A stretch of DNA of 64,000 nucleotides, from the NCBI RefSeq assembly GCF_001746415.1, contig NZ_MEHJ01000001.1, positions 1,737,001 to 1,801,000 of the forward strand. Reading direction: 5' to 3'. The position numbers were made by a program, and so were the translations under genes. Under the pieces are notes generated by a model that was not told where the DNA came from, ran no database searches, and saw only the letters and a list, made by a program, of their open reading frames with translations. Each line of letters starts with the position of its first letter. Within the stretch, counting starts at the first letter, position 1. Shown one piece after another: positions 34,616 to 43,900 of the stretch. The DNA comes from Streptomyces agglomeratus. GTDB lineage: Bacteria > Actinomycetota > Actinomycetes > Streptomycetales > Streptomycetaceae.

Positions 34616-36235
34616 ATGTCCGCACCAGCGCCGTCCCCGCTGGCCATCGTCGATGCCGAGCCCCTGCCGAGGCAGGAAGAGGTCCTGACCGACGCGGCTC
34701 TCGCCTTCGTGGCCGAGCTGCACCGGCTGTTCACGCCCCGCCGTGACGAGCTGCTCGCCCGCCGCGCCGAGCGCCGCGCCGAGATCGCCCGCACGTCCAC
34801 GCTCGACTTCCTCCCGGACACCGCACAGGTCCGTGAGGGCGACTGGAAGGTCGCGCCGGCCCCGGCCGCGCTCAACGACCGCCGCGTGGAGATCACCGGT
34901 CCGACCGACCGCAAGATGACCATCAACGCCCTCAACTCGGGCGCCAAGGTCTGGCTCGCCGACTTCGAGGACGCGTCCGCCCCCACCTGGGAGAACGTCG
35001 TCCTCGGCCAGCGCAACCTGATCGACGCGTACACGCGCAAGATCGACTTCACCGACCCCGGGTCCGGCAAGACGTACGCCCTCAAGCCGGCCGAGGAGCT
35101 GGCGACCGTCGTCATGCGGCCGCGCGGCTGGCACCTCGACGAGCGCCACCTGCGGTTCGACGGCCGTGCGGTGCCCGGCGCCCTCGTCGACTTCGGCCTG
35201 TACTTCTTCCACAACGCCAAGCGGCTCATCGAGCTCGGCAAGGGCCCGTACTTTTACCTGCCGAAGACCGAGTCGCACCTCGAAGCGCGGCTGTGGAACG
35301 ACATCTTCGTCTTCGCGCAGGACTACGTCGGCATCCCGCAGGGCACCGTCCGCGCGACCGTCCTGATCGAGACGATCACGGCGGCGTACGAGATGGAGGA
35401 GATCCTCTACGAGCTGCGCGACCACGCGGCGGGCCTCAACGCGGGCCGCTGGGACTACCTCTTCTCCATCGTCAAGAACTTCCGTGACGGCGGGGCGAAG
35501 TTCGTCCTGCCGGACCGCAACGCGGTCACCATGACGGCCCCGTTCATGCGGGCGTACACCGAGCTGCTCGTCCGTACGTGCCACAAGCGCGGCGCGCACG
35601 CGATCGGCGGCATGGCGGCCTTCATCCCGTCCCGCAAGGACGCCGAGGTCAACAAGGTCGCCTTCGAGAAGGTCAAGGCGGACAAGGACCGCGAGGCCGC
35701 CGACGGCTTCGACGGCTCCTGGGTCGCGCACCCGGACCTGGTGCCGATCGCGATGGCGTCCTTCGACGCGGTCCTGGGCGAGAAGCCGAACCAGAAGGAC
35801 CGGCTGCGCGAGGACGTCTCGGTGGCTCCCGGCGACCTGATCGCCATCGACTCGCTGGACGCGGTCCCGACGTACGAGGGCCTCGTCTCGGCCGTCCAGG
35901 TCGGCATCCGCTACATCGAGGCGTGGCTGCGGGGCCTGGGCGCCGTCGCCATCTTCAACCTGATGGAGGACGCCGCCACGGCGGAGATCTCCCGCTCGCA
36001 GATCTGGCAGTGGATCAACGCGGGCGTCGTCTTCGAGAACGGCCGCAAGGCGACCCCGGAACTGACCCGCGAGATCGCCGCCGGCGAACTGGCCGCGATC
36101 CGCGCGGAGATCGGCGAGGAGGCGTTCGCCGCCGGCCGGTGGCAGCAGGCGCACGACCTGCTGCTCACCGTCTCGCTCGACGAGGACTACGCGGACTTCC
36201 TCACGCTGCCCGCGTACGAGCAGCTGCGCGGCTGA
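34616..36235 (+). CDS. aceB: malate synthase A
   Basis: A 539-residue malate synthase of the A type, condensing glyoxylate with acetyl-CoA to malate. AAGGAG nine bases upstream supports the ATG at 34616. Recognisable elements are [81 protein letters not shown] and the late [20 protein letters not shown]. Clustering with allantoin genes points to assimilation of the glyoxylate released from ureidoglycolate rather than to the glyoxylate shunt; no isocitrate lyase is nearby. Confidence 0.97.
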   Translation: MSAPAPSPLAIVDAEPLPRQEEVLTDAALAFVAELHRLFTPRRDELLARRAERRAEIARTSTLDFLPDTAQVREGDWKVAPAPAALNDRRVEITGPTDRKMTINALNSGAKVWLADFEDASAPTWENVVLGQRNLIDAYTRKIDFTDPGSGKTYALKPAEELATVVMRPRGWHLDERHLRFDGRAVPGALVDFGLYFFHNAKRLIELGKGPYFYLPKTESHLEARLWNDIFVFAQDYVGIPQGTVRATVLIETITAAYEMEEILYELRDHAAGLNAGRWDYLFSIVKNFRDGGAKFVLPDRNAVTMTAPFMRAYTELLVRTCHKRGAHAIGGMAAFIPSRKDAEVNKVAFEKVKADKDREAADGFDGSWVAHPDLVPIAMASFDAVLGEKPNQKDRLREDVSVAPGDLIAIDSLDAVPTYEGLVSAVQVGIRYIEAWLRGLGAVAIFNLMEDAATAEISRSQIWQWINAGVVFENGRKATPELTREIAAGELAAIRAEIGEEAFAAGRWQQAHDLLLTVSLDEDYADFLTLPAYEQLRG

Positions 36236-36254
36236 TCACCGCCGTACCCCCGTT

Positions 36255-36290
36255 CTCCGCCCCCGGGACCGCACAGCACCGGGGGCGGAG
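36255..36290. terminator. bidirectional terminator between aceB and the pucR-type gene
   Basis: CTCCGCCCCCGG (36255-36266) pairs perfectly with CCGGGGGCGGAG (36279-36290) around a 12-nt loop in the gap between convergent genes. Confidence 0.78.
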
Positions 36291-36303
36291 CCATGTCCGC
36301 CGC

Positions 36304-37527
36304 TCACCGGATCGGCTCGCTCAGCTCGCCCCGTAATCGCTGGGCCCGCAGCACCAGTTCGAGCTCGAAGCGGCGGTCGGGGTCGTCCACCTCGTCGCCC
36401 CACAGCTCCCGGATCTGCCGCATCCGGTAGCGCACGGTCTGCGGATGTACGCCGAGCCTGGCCGCCACCTCCGGCGCCCCGCCCCGGGTCTCCAGCCACG
36501 CCAGCAGCGTCTCCGCGAGCCGCCGCCCCTGGGTGGGGCCGCAGCCGTCGAGCGGGGCGAGGCAGCGGCGCGTCAGGTCGCCGATCAGCTCCTCGGGCGG
36601 CAGCAGGACCAGCGCCTCGGTGTACTCGGCGGTGTGCAGCAGCCGCCCGGACGGCAGCAGCCCCCGCTCCATGAGCCGCACGGCGGCGGCCGCCCAGCGC
36701 AGCGACTTCGCGGCCTCCGTCAGCGCCACCGCGGGTCCGATCGCCCCCGACCAGCCCTTCATCGACCGGCGCAGCAGCTCCGGCCGTCCCGCCAGCCCCG
36801 GATCGGGCACGATAATCAGCGGCTGCTCGCTCTCCATGTCGAGGAGTACGCCCTGCCCCACGGCCGGTGCGACGCACTCCCGCGCCGGCCGCAGCAGCAC
36901 CCCCACGGCGACCCGCTCGGGCAGCGGCCAGCCGATCCGGGCGGCGTGTTCGGCGAGCGAGCGGGTGCGGGCGGGGCCGTCGGGCTCGCCGTACTCGGCG
37001 ACCAGTGCCTGCGTGAGCTTGCGCTGGAGCCGGAGCCGCTCGCCCGCCTGCCGCGCGGCGGCCTCGGCGTACCCCCGTATCGTCTGGTCCACCAGCCCGT
37101 CCAGGAAGGCGAATCCGGACTCGGCGAGTTCGTACATGGCGGGCGGCGGGATGCGTACCTGCTGCCCGATCTCGGCCAGCCGCCGCCAGGCGAGCCGGAC
37201 GCCGAGCCGGTACATGGCCTGGAGGGAGTCGAGGGAGCGGCCGTGCTGGCCCTCGCCGCGCCCGAAGTCCTGGAAGACTTCGAGATGGACGTGCGGGCGC
37301 CCCTTCGCCAGCACCAGGTGCTGCACGAAGTCCTCCAGGGCGCGCCGGATGCCGACGAGGGCGATCAGCTCACCCGATTCGTCGACCAGCAGGGGCAGCT
37401 TGGGGTGTTCGCGGCAGATGCAGTCGAGGATCTCCTGGGCGAGCGAGGGCACTTCGCGCATGGCCCGGTCGGTGAACTGCCGTACCTGGAGGCGTGGCAC
37501 GTCCTCCCACGCCGAACAGTCGCCCAT
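36304..37527 (-). CDS. PucR/CdaR-family transcriptional regulator
   Basis: A 407-residue regulator of the PucR type with a C-terminal HTH_30 domain (ARLGVHPQTVRYRMRQIRELWG). B. subtilis PucR, a relative, activates purine-catabolic genes. The ATG at 37527 has GGGGAG six bases upstream. An alternative GTG at 37599 would overlap the upstream small gene and add residues encoded by a 15-nt tandem repeat. A TTA leucine codon (36334-36336, in RLRGEL near the C-terminus) makes full-length synthesis depend on the BldA tRNA. Location beside malate synthase and a class A palindrome supports a purine or glyoxylate role, by inference. Confidence 0.87.
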   Translation of the reverse strand: MGDCSAWEDVPRLQVRQFTDRAMREVPSLAQEILDCICREHPKLPLLVDESGELIALVGIRRALEDFVQHLVLAKGRPHVHLEVFQDFGRGEGQHGRSLDSLQAMYRLGVRLAWRRLAEIGQQVRIPPPAMYELAESGFAFLDGLVDQTIRGYAEAAARQAGERLRLQRKLTQALVAEYGEPDGPARTRSLAEHAARIGWPLPERVAVGVLLRPARECVAPAVGQGVLLDMESEQPLIIVPDPGLAGRPELLRRSMKGWSGAIGPAVALTEAAKSLRWAAAAVRLMERGLLPSGRLLHTAEYTEALVLLPPEELIGDLTRRCLAPLDGCGPTQGRRLAETLLAWLETRGGAPEVAARLGVHPQTVRYRMRQIRELWGDEVDDPDRRFELELVLRAQRLRGELSEPIR

Positions 37528-37540
37528 ACGTCGCTCCCCG

Positions 37541-37600
37541 TCCACTGCGGTCGTGTCCACCGCGGTCGTCTCCACTGGGGGTACTCCCACCGGGGTCACT
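37541..37600. repeat. four degenerate 15-nt tandem repeats
   Basis: Four consecutive 15-nt units begin at 37541, 37556, 37571 and 37586 (TCCACTGCGGTCGTG and variants). The period is a multiple of three, and on the minus strand the array reads VTPVG-VPPVE-TTAVD-TTAVD in the frame of the downstream regulator. It lies between the small membrane protein gene and the regulator's preferred start. Confidence 0.7.
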
Positions 37601-37748
37601 TCCGGGGCGTCGCCGACTCGTAGCTGATCAGCGGCACATTGGGCTGCTCCGGGGTAGCGCTCAGCAGTGCCACGACGGCGAGGGCGGCGCCCACGGCCAG
37701 GGCGGCGGCGGCAACGACGGTCAGCGCCGCTGCGAGGAATTTGGACAT
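37596..37748 (-). CDS. 50-residue single-pass membrane protein (DUF2613-like)
   Basis: A small gene read directly from the minus strand: ATG at 37748, TGA at 37596-37598, 50 residues beginning MSKFLAAALTVVAAAALAVG. One N-terminal helix is followed by TPEQPNVPLISYE, a pattern resembling small DUF2613-type actinobacterial proteins. GAGAGG lies 10 nt upstream of the start. Codon third positions are nearly all G or C, supporting real coding. Its stop overlaps an in-frame GTG of the downstream pucR-type gene. Confidence 0.65.
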   Translation of the reverse strand: MSKFLAAALTVVAAAALAVGAALAVVALLSATPEQPNVPLISYESATPRK

Positions 37749-37816
37749 GGCGGGTCAGCCTCTCTGACGCTGTGACCCCACCGGTGTGCGCCGACCCCGT
37801 CCGGCAATGCCCCAGT

Positions 37817-37858
37817 GTCAACACTGCATTGACAGTCCGTCAAGAGGGCGCTTACGGT
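37817..37858 (+). promoter_or_regulatory. DUF3068-gene promoter overlapped by class A purine palindrome
   Basis: TGTCAACACTGCATTGACA (37816-37834) is a class A palindrome with one central-arm mismatch. Its right half contains TTGACA (37829-37834), followed after 18 nt by TACGGT (37853-37858). The promoter points at the DUF3068 gene. The divergent small-protein/pucR transcript begins on the other side, about 70 nt away. Confidence 0.6.
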
Positions 37859-37926
37859 TCCCGGCCCATACGCATGTGCACGTATTCGCCGAGCCACCCC
37901 CGCCGGCCCTTCCTGGAGTCGCCCGT

Positions 37927-38892
37927 ATGCGTCGCACCGCTTCCCCCCTGTCGCTGGCCCTGCTGGGCGCCGGCGTCTTCCTGCTGGTCCTCGCCCCGAT
38001 GCTGGCCTGGTACGTCGAGCCGCGCGCGAAACGCACGCCGGTCGACGTGGACGTCACCACGGTCTTCACCGGCACCGGCAGCTACTTCGACACCACCGAG
38101 ATCAGGACCGTCACCAGCAAGAGACTCACGATCACCCGCCAGGTGCGGGGCGACGTGGCCGACAGCGAGAAGAGCGGCAGGGCGATCTGGGACGTCTCGA
38201 CCTCCGTCGACACCGACGCCACCCTCCCCGCCGCCGACACCCACGACTCGCTCCAGTGGACGCTGGAGCGCTGGGTGACCGACCGGCGCACCAACGAGCC
38301 CGTGCACTGCTGCGGCGAGAAGCCGGCCTTCGACGGGGAGGCGTACCTCAAGTTCCCCTTCGACGTGCAGAAGCGCTCGTACCGCTGGTGGGACAACACC
38401 CTCGGCTCGACCGTCCGCCTCCGCTTCGCCGGTGTGCGACGGATCCAGGGGTACGAGGGCTACCGCTTCACGGGCTCCGTCGAACCCACCAGGACCGGCA
38501 CCCGGCTGGTTCCGGGGCGGCTCGTCGGGCTGCCGAAGCGCGGTCAGGTGCTCGCGGAGGAGTGGTACGCCAACCACGGCATCGAGCTGGTCGTCGACCG
38601 GCGCACGGGCCGCATCGTGAACGCCGCGATCGGCCCGCGCAAGACGCTGCGCGCACCCGGCGGGAAGCGGGACAAGGTGGTCCTGCTGGACAGCCGCCGG
38701 CTGGAGTTCACACCGCCCACGCAGCGCGCCCAGGTCGAGCTGGCGTCCGGCGACAGCGATCGCCTGGAACTGGTGGGAGAGACGCTGCCGGTGGGCGGCG
38801 GCGCGGCGGGAGCACTCCTGGCGGCGGCGGGAGCGGTGCTCGTCGTACGGGGGCGCGAACCGCGCGCGACCACACCCGTCGTCGCGATGTGA
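37927..38892 (+). CDS. DUF3068 family membrane protein
   Basis: A 321-residue actinobacterial envelope protein matching DUF3068 in size and layout: an N-terminal helix (LALLGAGVFLLVLAPMLAWYV), a large extracytoplasmic domain, and a C-terminal helix (GGAAGALLAAAGAVLVV). Features include VTSKRLTITRQVRGD, YRFTGSVEPT and EEWYANHGIELVVDRRTGRIVN. The ATG at 37927 has TGGAG upstream. DUF3068 proteins are often found beside glycosyltransferase genes, as here. Biochemical role is unknown. Confidence 0.87.
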   Translation: MRRTASPLSLALLGAGVFLLVLAPMLAWYVEPRAKRTPVDVDVTTVFTGTGSYFDTTEIRTVTSKRLTITRQVRGDVADSEKSGRAIWDVSTSVDTDATLPAADTHDSLQWTLERWVTDRRTNEPVHCCGEKPAFDGEAYLKFPFDVQKRSYRWWDNTLGSTVRLRFAGVRRIQGYEGYRFTGSVEPTRTGTRLVPGRLVGLPKRGQVLAEEWYANHGIELVVDRRTGRIVNAAIGPRKTLRAPGGKRDKVVLLDSRRLEFTPPTQRAQVELASGDSDRLELVGETLPVGGGAAGALLAAAGAVLVVRGREPRATTPVVAM

Positions 38893-39028
38893 TGACACAT
38901 CAGCTCACACTGGGCCCGAAATTGTCACCGAGGTGAGTAGCCGCGTCGAACAGCGTGCCGAAAACTGACCTCCCACCCCGAGCACAGCCCCACCGGTTTC
39001 CGCACCCCTGAAACGAGTTGGAGCTCGC

Positions 39029-40180
39029 ATGCCCCAGCACGTGCCCCCCACCCTGCACGATGCGAAACCCCAAGAGACCCACCCACCACTTCCCCACACC
39101 GGTTCCCCGCACCCCCGCAGAATCGTCTTCCTCTCCCGCCGCGACCTCGGCAATCCGGCCGCCGGCGGCTCCGAACTCCTCGTCGACCGCCTCGCGGACG
39201 GCCTGACGGCCCTCGGCCACCAGGTGACCCTGCTGTGCGGAGGCCCGGCGGCGTACCGCGACTACCGGGTCGTCTCCGCGGGCGGCGACCTCGGGCACTT
39301 CATCAAGGCGCGCCACGCCTTCGCCCGGCAGGTCGGCGACTGCGACCTGCTGGTCGAGGTCTGCAACGGCCTGCCCTACCTGACCCCGCTCTGGCACCGC
39401 GGCCCCACCCTGTGCCTGGTCAACCATGTGCACACGGAGCTGTGGGGCATGCGCTATCCGGGCCCGGCCGCCGGCCTCGGACGCCGCCTGGAGCACTGGG
39501 CGCTGTCCGCGGCGCAACGCGAGAACCTGCTGGTCGCCGTCTCGGCCTCCACAGCCGGGGCACTCGGCGCGCTGGGAGTGGACCCCGCCCGCATCCGGGT
39601 CGTGCACAACGGCGTCGAACAGCCGGCGGAGCGCACACCGCGTTCGCCCGAACCGCTCTTCCTGGCGATGGGCCGGCTGGTCGAGTACAAGCGCATCGAC
39701 CTCCTCCTGCGCCTGTGGGAGAGGGTCAGACCGGTCACCGGCGGCAAACTGGTGATCATCGGCGACGGCCCGGAACGCCACCGTCTGGAGGCTTTCGCCG
39801 GCCCTGACGTGATCTTCAAGGGTCATGTCTCCGAGACCGAGAAACACCAACTCCTGTGCGCTGCGCACCTCTTACTGCATCCCTCCGCCGTGGAGGGCTG
39901 GGGCCTGGTGGTCACCGAGGCGGCCACCCGGGGCACCCCCGCGATCGGGTTCGACGTACCGGGGCTGCGGGACTCCATAGCCGACGGGGTGACGGGCGTA
40001 CTGGCGCGCGGCGAGAGTTCGTTCGCCGCCGCCTGGTGCACGCTCGCCCTGAGCACCGAGCGCCGCGAGGCGATGGGCCGCGCGGCCGCCGCGCGGGCCG
40101 CGCACTACCGGTGGAGCAGTACGGTGCGCCAGTTCCGGGCGGTGGCGGCGGAGGCGGCCCTCTCCCACCGGCGGAGGTGA
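39029..40180 (+). CDS. GT4-family glycosyltransferase with a TTA codon
   Basis: A 383-residue retaining glycosyltransferase of the GT-B fold (GT4). After a Pro/His-rich N-terminus the acceptor domain starts RRIVFLSRRDLGNPAAGGSELLVDRLADGL. The donor domain has NGVEQP, AMGRLVEYKRIDLLLRLW, IIGDGPERHRLE and the sugar-nucleotide EX7E segment VEGWGLVVTEAATRGTPAIG. Codon 282 is TTA (39872-39874), so expression should require the BldA leucyl-tRNA. It is the first of a run of closely spaced genes and ends 6 nt before the methyltransferase. Confidence 0.92.
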   Translation: MPQHVPPTLHDAKPQETHPPLPHTGSPHPRRIVFLSRRDLGNPAAGGSELLVDRLADGLTALGHQVTLLCGGPAAYRDYRVVSAGGDLGHFIKARHAFARQVGDCDLLVEVCNGLPYLTPLWHRGPTLCLVNHVHTELWGMRYPGPAAGLGRRLEHWALSAAQRENLLVAVSASTAGALGALGVDPARIRVVHNGVEQPAERTPRSPEPLFLAMGRLVEYKRIDLLLRLWERVRPVTGGKLVIIGDGPERHRLEAFAGPDVIFKGHVSETEKHQLLCAAHLLLHPSAVEGWGLVVTEAATRGTPAIGFDVPGLRDSIADGVTGVLARGESSFAAAWCTLALSTERREAMGRAAAARAAHYRWSSTVRQFRAVAAEAALSHRRR

Positions 40181-40186
40181 CCACCG

Positions 40187-40906
40187 GTGAAGGACCCCTC
40201 CCTCCGCAGGTCCGTCACCCTCTTCCGGGCCTTCCTGAACGAGCAGACCGATCCCGACGCCTGCTACTCGCTGCTGGCCCGTGACGCCGCCGACCAGCTG
40301 GAGCGGTACGGCCCGCTGGCCGGCCGGACCGTCGTCGACATCGGCGGCGGCAGCGGCCACTTCACCGAGGAGTTCCGCCGGCGAGGGGCACACAGCTACC
40401 TGTTCGAACCGGACGTACGGGAACTCGGCGTCCGCAGGACCCGGGGCACCGTACTGGCCGACGGCTATCTGCTGCCCCTCGCGGACGGAGCGGCGGACAT
40501 CAGCTTCTCCTCCAACGTCCTTGAGCACGTCGAGGACCCGGGGACCTTCCTGAGCGAGCTGATCCGCGTGACCGCGCCCGGCGGCCTGATCTATGTCTCG
40601 TTCACCAACTGGTATTCCCCCTGGGGCGGCCACGAGTGGGCGCCCTGGCACTACCTGGGCGCCGAACGGGGCCGCCGCCGCTACGAGCGCCGCACCGGCC
40701 GCAGTGCCAAGCACACCGTCGGCGAGAACCTCTTCCCGATCCACATCGGCACCACCCTGCGCCAGGTGCGTACGCGCGCCGACGTCGAGCTGGTGACCGC
40801 CCGGGCCCGCTACTGGCCGTTCCTCCCCGCTGTCGTACCGAAGATCCCCCTGCTGCGCGAGTTCGCCACCTGGAATCTCCTCCTCATCCTCCGGCGGTGT
40901 CCATGA
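40187..40906 (+). CDS. class I SAM-dependent methyltransferase
   Basis: A 239-residue Rossmann-fold methyltransferase (Methyltransf_11). Motif I is VVDIGGGSGHFTEEF, post-I has YLFEPD, and the later FSSNVLEHVEDPGTFLSELIRVTAPGGLIYVSF is typical. The C-terminus is hydrophobic (PAVVPKIPLLREFATWNLLLIL), suggesting membrane association and a lipid-linked or membrane acceptor. GGAGG precedes the GTG at 40187, and its stop overlaps the next ATG. Confidence 0.92.
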   Translation: MKDPSLRRSVTLFRAFLNEQTDPDACYSLLARDAADQLERYGPLAGRTVVDIGGGSGHFTEEFRRRGAHSYLFEPDVRELGVRRTRGTVLADGYLLPLADGAADISFSSNVLEHVEDPGTFLSELIRVTAPGGLIYVSFTNWYSPWGGHEWAPWHYLGAERGRRRYERRTGRSAKHTVGENLFPIHIGTTLRQVRTRADVELVTARARYWPFLPAVVPKIPLLREFATWNLLLILRRCP

Positions 40907-43900
40907 CGACCACCCTCCAGGCACCACCCAGGACACCACCGCCGCCGCCCGCCGCCGGTCCACCTGCCGGACCGCGCTCGCGCCGCTGGCTGTTCGGCTT
41001 CTGGGCGGCCACCCTCATCGCCTTCCTGGCGGCGGCGCCGGGCAGGATGACGTTCGAGACGAAACTCGGCGTGGCACTGGACCCGTTCCGGTTCCTCTCG
41101 GACCTGGGCGAGCTGTGGCACAGCAGGGCGGGCTTCGGCGGGATCTTCGACCAGTACGTCGGCTACGCCTTCCCGATGCTGCCGTTCTACGCACTGGCCG
41201 ACCTGGCGCATCTGCCCGTCTGGCTCGCGGAGCGCCTGTGGCTCTCGATCGTCGTGACCACGGCCTTCTGGGGCGCGCTGCGCCTGGCGGAGCGCCTGGG
41301 CGCCGGTTCGCCCGCCACCCGCCTCGCCGGAGCGGCTGCGTACGCCCTGTGGCCGACGTTCACGATCGTCGTCGGCTCGACCTCGGCGGCCGCACTGCCG
41401 GGAGCGCTCCTGCCCTGGGTCCTGCTGCCGCTCACCGACCCCCGCACCACGGCCCGCGTCGCCGCGCTCCGGTCGGCGCTGGTGATCCCGTGCATGGGCG
41501 GAGTGAACGCGGCCTCGACGCTGGCGGCTCTCCTCCCGGTGGCGCTCTACCTCCTCTCCCGCCCGCCCACCCCTCGCCGCCGCGCGCTGATCGCCTGGTG
41601 GGTCCCCGGAGTCCTGCTGGCCACCGCCTGGTGGGTGGTCCCCCTCCTGCTCCTCGGCATACACGGCGAGAACTTCCTGCCGTACGTCGAGCAGGCGGAG
41701 ACCACGACGGCCACCATGTCGGCCACGGAGCTGCTGCGTGGCGCCGGCAACTGGACGGCGTACCTGCACTTCGGTGAGGCGTGGCTGCCCGCCGGCTGGA
41801 CGGTGGCCACCTCGGTCCCCGTCATCCTCGGCTCGGCCCTCGCCGCCGCGCTGGGTCTCGCGGGCCTGGCCCGCCGGGACATGCCGGAGCGGCGCTGGCT
41901 GCTCCTGGTCACCCTCTCGGTTACCGCCGTCACCCTCGCCGGGTACGGCGGCTCGCTGGGCGGCCCCTTCCACGGAACGGTCCAGGACTGGCTGAACGGC
42001 CCTCTGGTCCCCTTCCGCAACATCTACAAGTTCCAGCCCGGACTGGATCTGGTGCTGGTCCTGGGTCTGACGCACATCACGGCGACCACCCGCCCGCGGG
42101 TCCGCCGCGCGGTCCCCCTGCTCACGACGCTGCTCGTGCTCCCCGCCCTCGCCCTGCCCTACCTCAACGGCGACATCCTCCAGCCGGGTTCCTTCACGAA
42201 GCTCCCCGCCCACTGGAAGGCGACGGCCGGCTGGCTGAAGCAGTACTCGCCCGACAGCCGCGCCCTGGTGGTGCCGGCCACCGCGCACGGGACTTACACC
42301 TGGGGCTCCACCATCGACCAGCCGCTCGACGTACTCGCCGAGACCCGCTGGGCGCAGCGCGACTACGTGCCGTTCGGCACGCCCGGCAACCGCCGCGCCA
42401 TGGACGCGGTGGAGCAGGCCCTCACCACCGGTGCTCAAGTCCCCGGCCTGAGCGACTACCTGGGCCGCGCGGGCCTGCACTACGTCGTCGTACGCAACGA
42501 CCTCGACCCGGACCAGCTCGGATACCTGCCCCCGCAGACCGTGAAGCGCACGCTGGAGGAGTCCGGCTACCGCCGGGTGACGGGCTTCGGCCCGGTGCTC
42601 ACGGGCGGCCGTATCCCGGACGACACACCCGTGCAGATCGAGGGCCTCTACCCGCGCCTGCAAGCGGTGGAGATCTACGAGCCGCCCGCCGCGGCGAAGC
42701 GCCCCGGCAGGGCGGACATCAGCCCGGTGGCCGACACCGCCATCGTCAGCGGAGGGCCGGAAGCACTCCTGCGCCTCTCGGCCGACCCGACCGTGCGCAG
42801 GCGTCCCGCCGTGCTCACCGGCGACAGCCACCCGGGTCTCGGCGACCCGGCGCTACGGGCGAGCGCCGACGGGCTGCGCCGCGCCGACACGCGCTTCGGC
42901 CTGGTGAACTCCAATACGTCGTACACGTACACGGCCACCGAGAAGAACCACCCGGAGAGCCTCCAGGACCCGGGCCGCGAGCCCCGCCAGATCCTGCCGA
43001 CCCACGGCACGGAGCACCAGACGACGGCGGTGCTGCGCGGCGCGGAGTCGGTGACGGCGTCGAGCAGCGGGAACTGGCTGTTCCACCTGCCGCAGTACGA
43101 CCCGGTGAACGCCTTCGACGGGAATCCCGACACGGCGTGGACGGAAGGCAGCGCGGCGCAGCCGACCGGCGAGTGGCTGCGCATCGCGTTCGCCTCCCGC
43201 ACCGACGTCCCCTCCCAGATCCGCGTCACACCGCTGCCGTCCGACGGGGTGCGGGCGGCGCCCACAGCCGTACGGGTGGAAACGGACAACGGAACCAGGA
43301 CGAGCCCCCTCCACCCCGACGGCTCGCCCCAGCAGATCAGCGCACCACCGGGGAAGGCCACGTACCTCAAACTGACCATCACCAGCGCCCAGCAGGGCCG
43401 CCCCGGCCTGATGGGCGCGGGCTTCACCGCCGTCGACATCCCCGGCGTCCAGGTGACCCGGCTCCTCTCGCTGCCCCGGGACGCGGACCCCGACCTGATC
43501 TCCCTGCACCGGGGCAGCGACCCGGGCGGCCTCTCGCCGGTGTCGGCGGAGGTGGGTCTGCACCGCCAGTTCTCGACGGCCACGAAGGGAACGTACGCGC
43601 TGCGGGCGACGGCCCTGCCCGTACCGGGCGACAAGCTGGACGAACTCCTCTACAGCCTCGCCCCCGAACAGCGCCGCCGCCTGACCGCCACGGCCGACTC
43701 GACCTCCCGGCTGGGCGCGTCCCTCACCCCGCGCAACCTGGTCGACGGCGACCTGACCACGGCCTGGATCGCCGGCGCCGATCCCACCCTGCACCTGCGC
43801 TGGCCGGGGAAGCGCCCCATCGGCGAGATCGTCTTCGCCCCGGCCGGCGGCCTGTCCACCCGCCCGGAACAGGTGGAGATCAGCTCGCCCGACGGAGCCA

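Noticed and set aside
37541..37600. 15-nt repeats considered as a small CRISPR-like array
   Set aside because: Units are contiguous without spacers, degenerate, and in the reading frame of the adjacent gene.
40810..42831. Long minus-strand frames opposite the AftD-like gene
   Set aside because: Low-complexity Gly/Arg/Gln composition and no start signal; the plus-strand gene has membrane helices and conserved modules.
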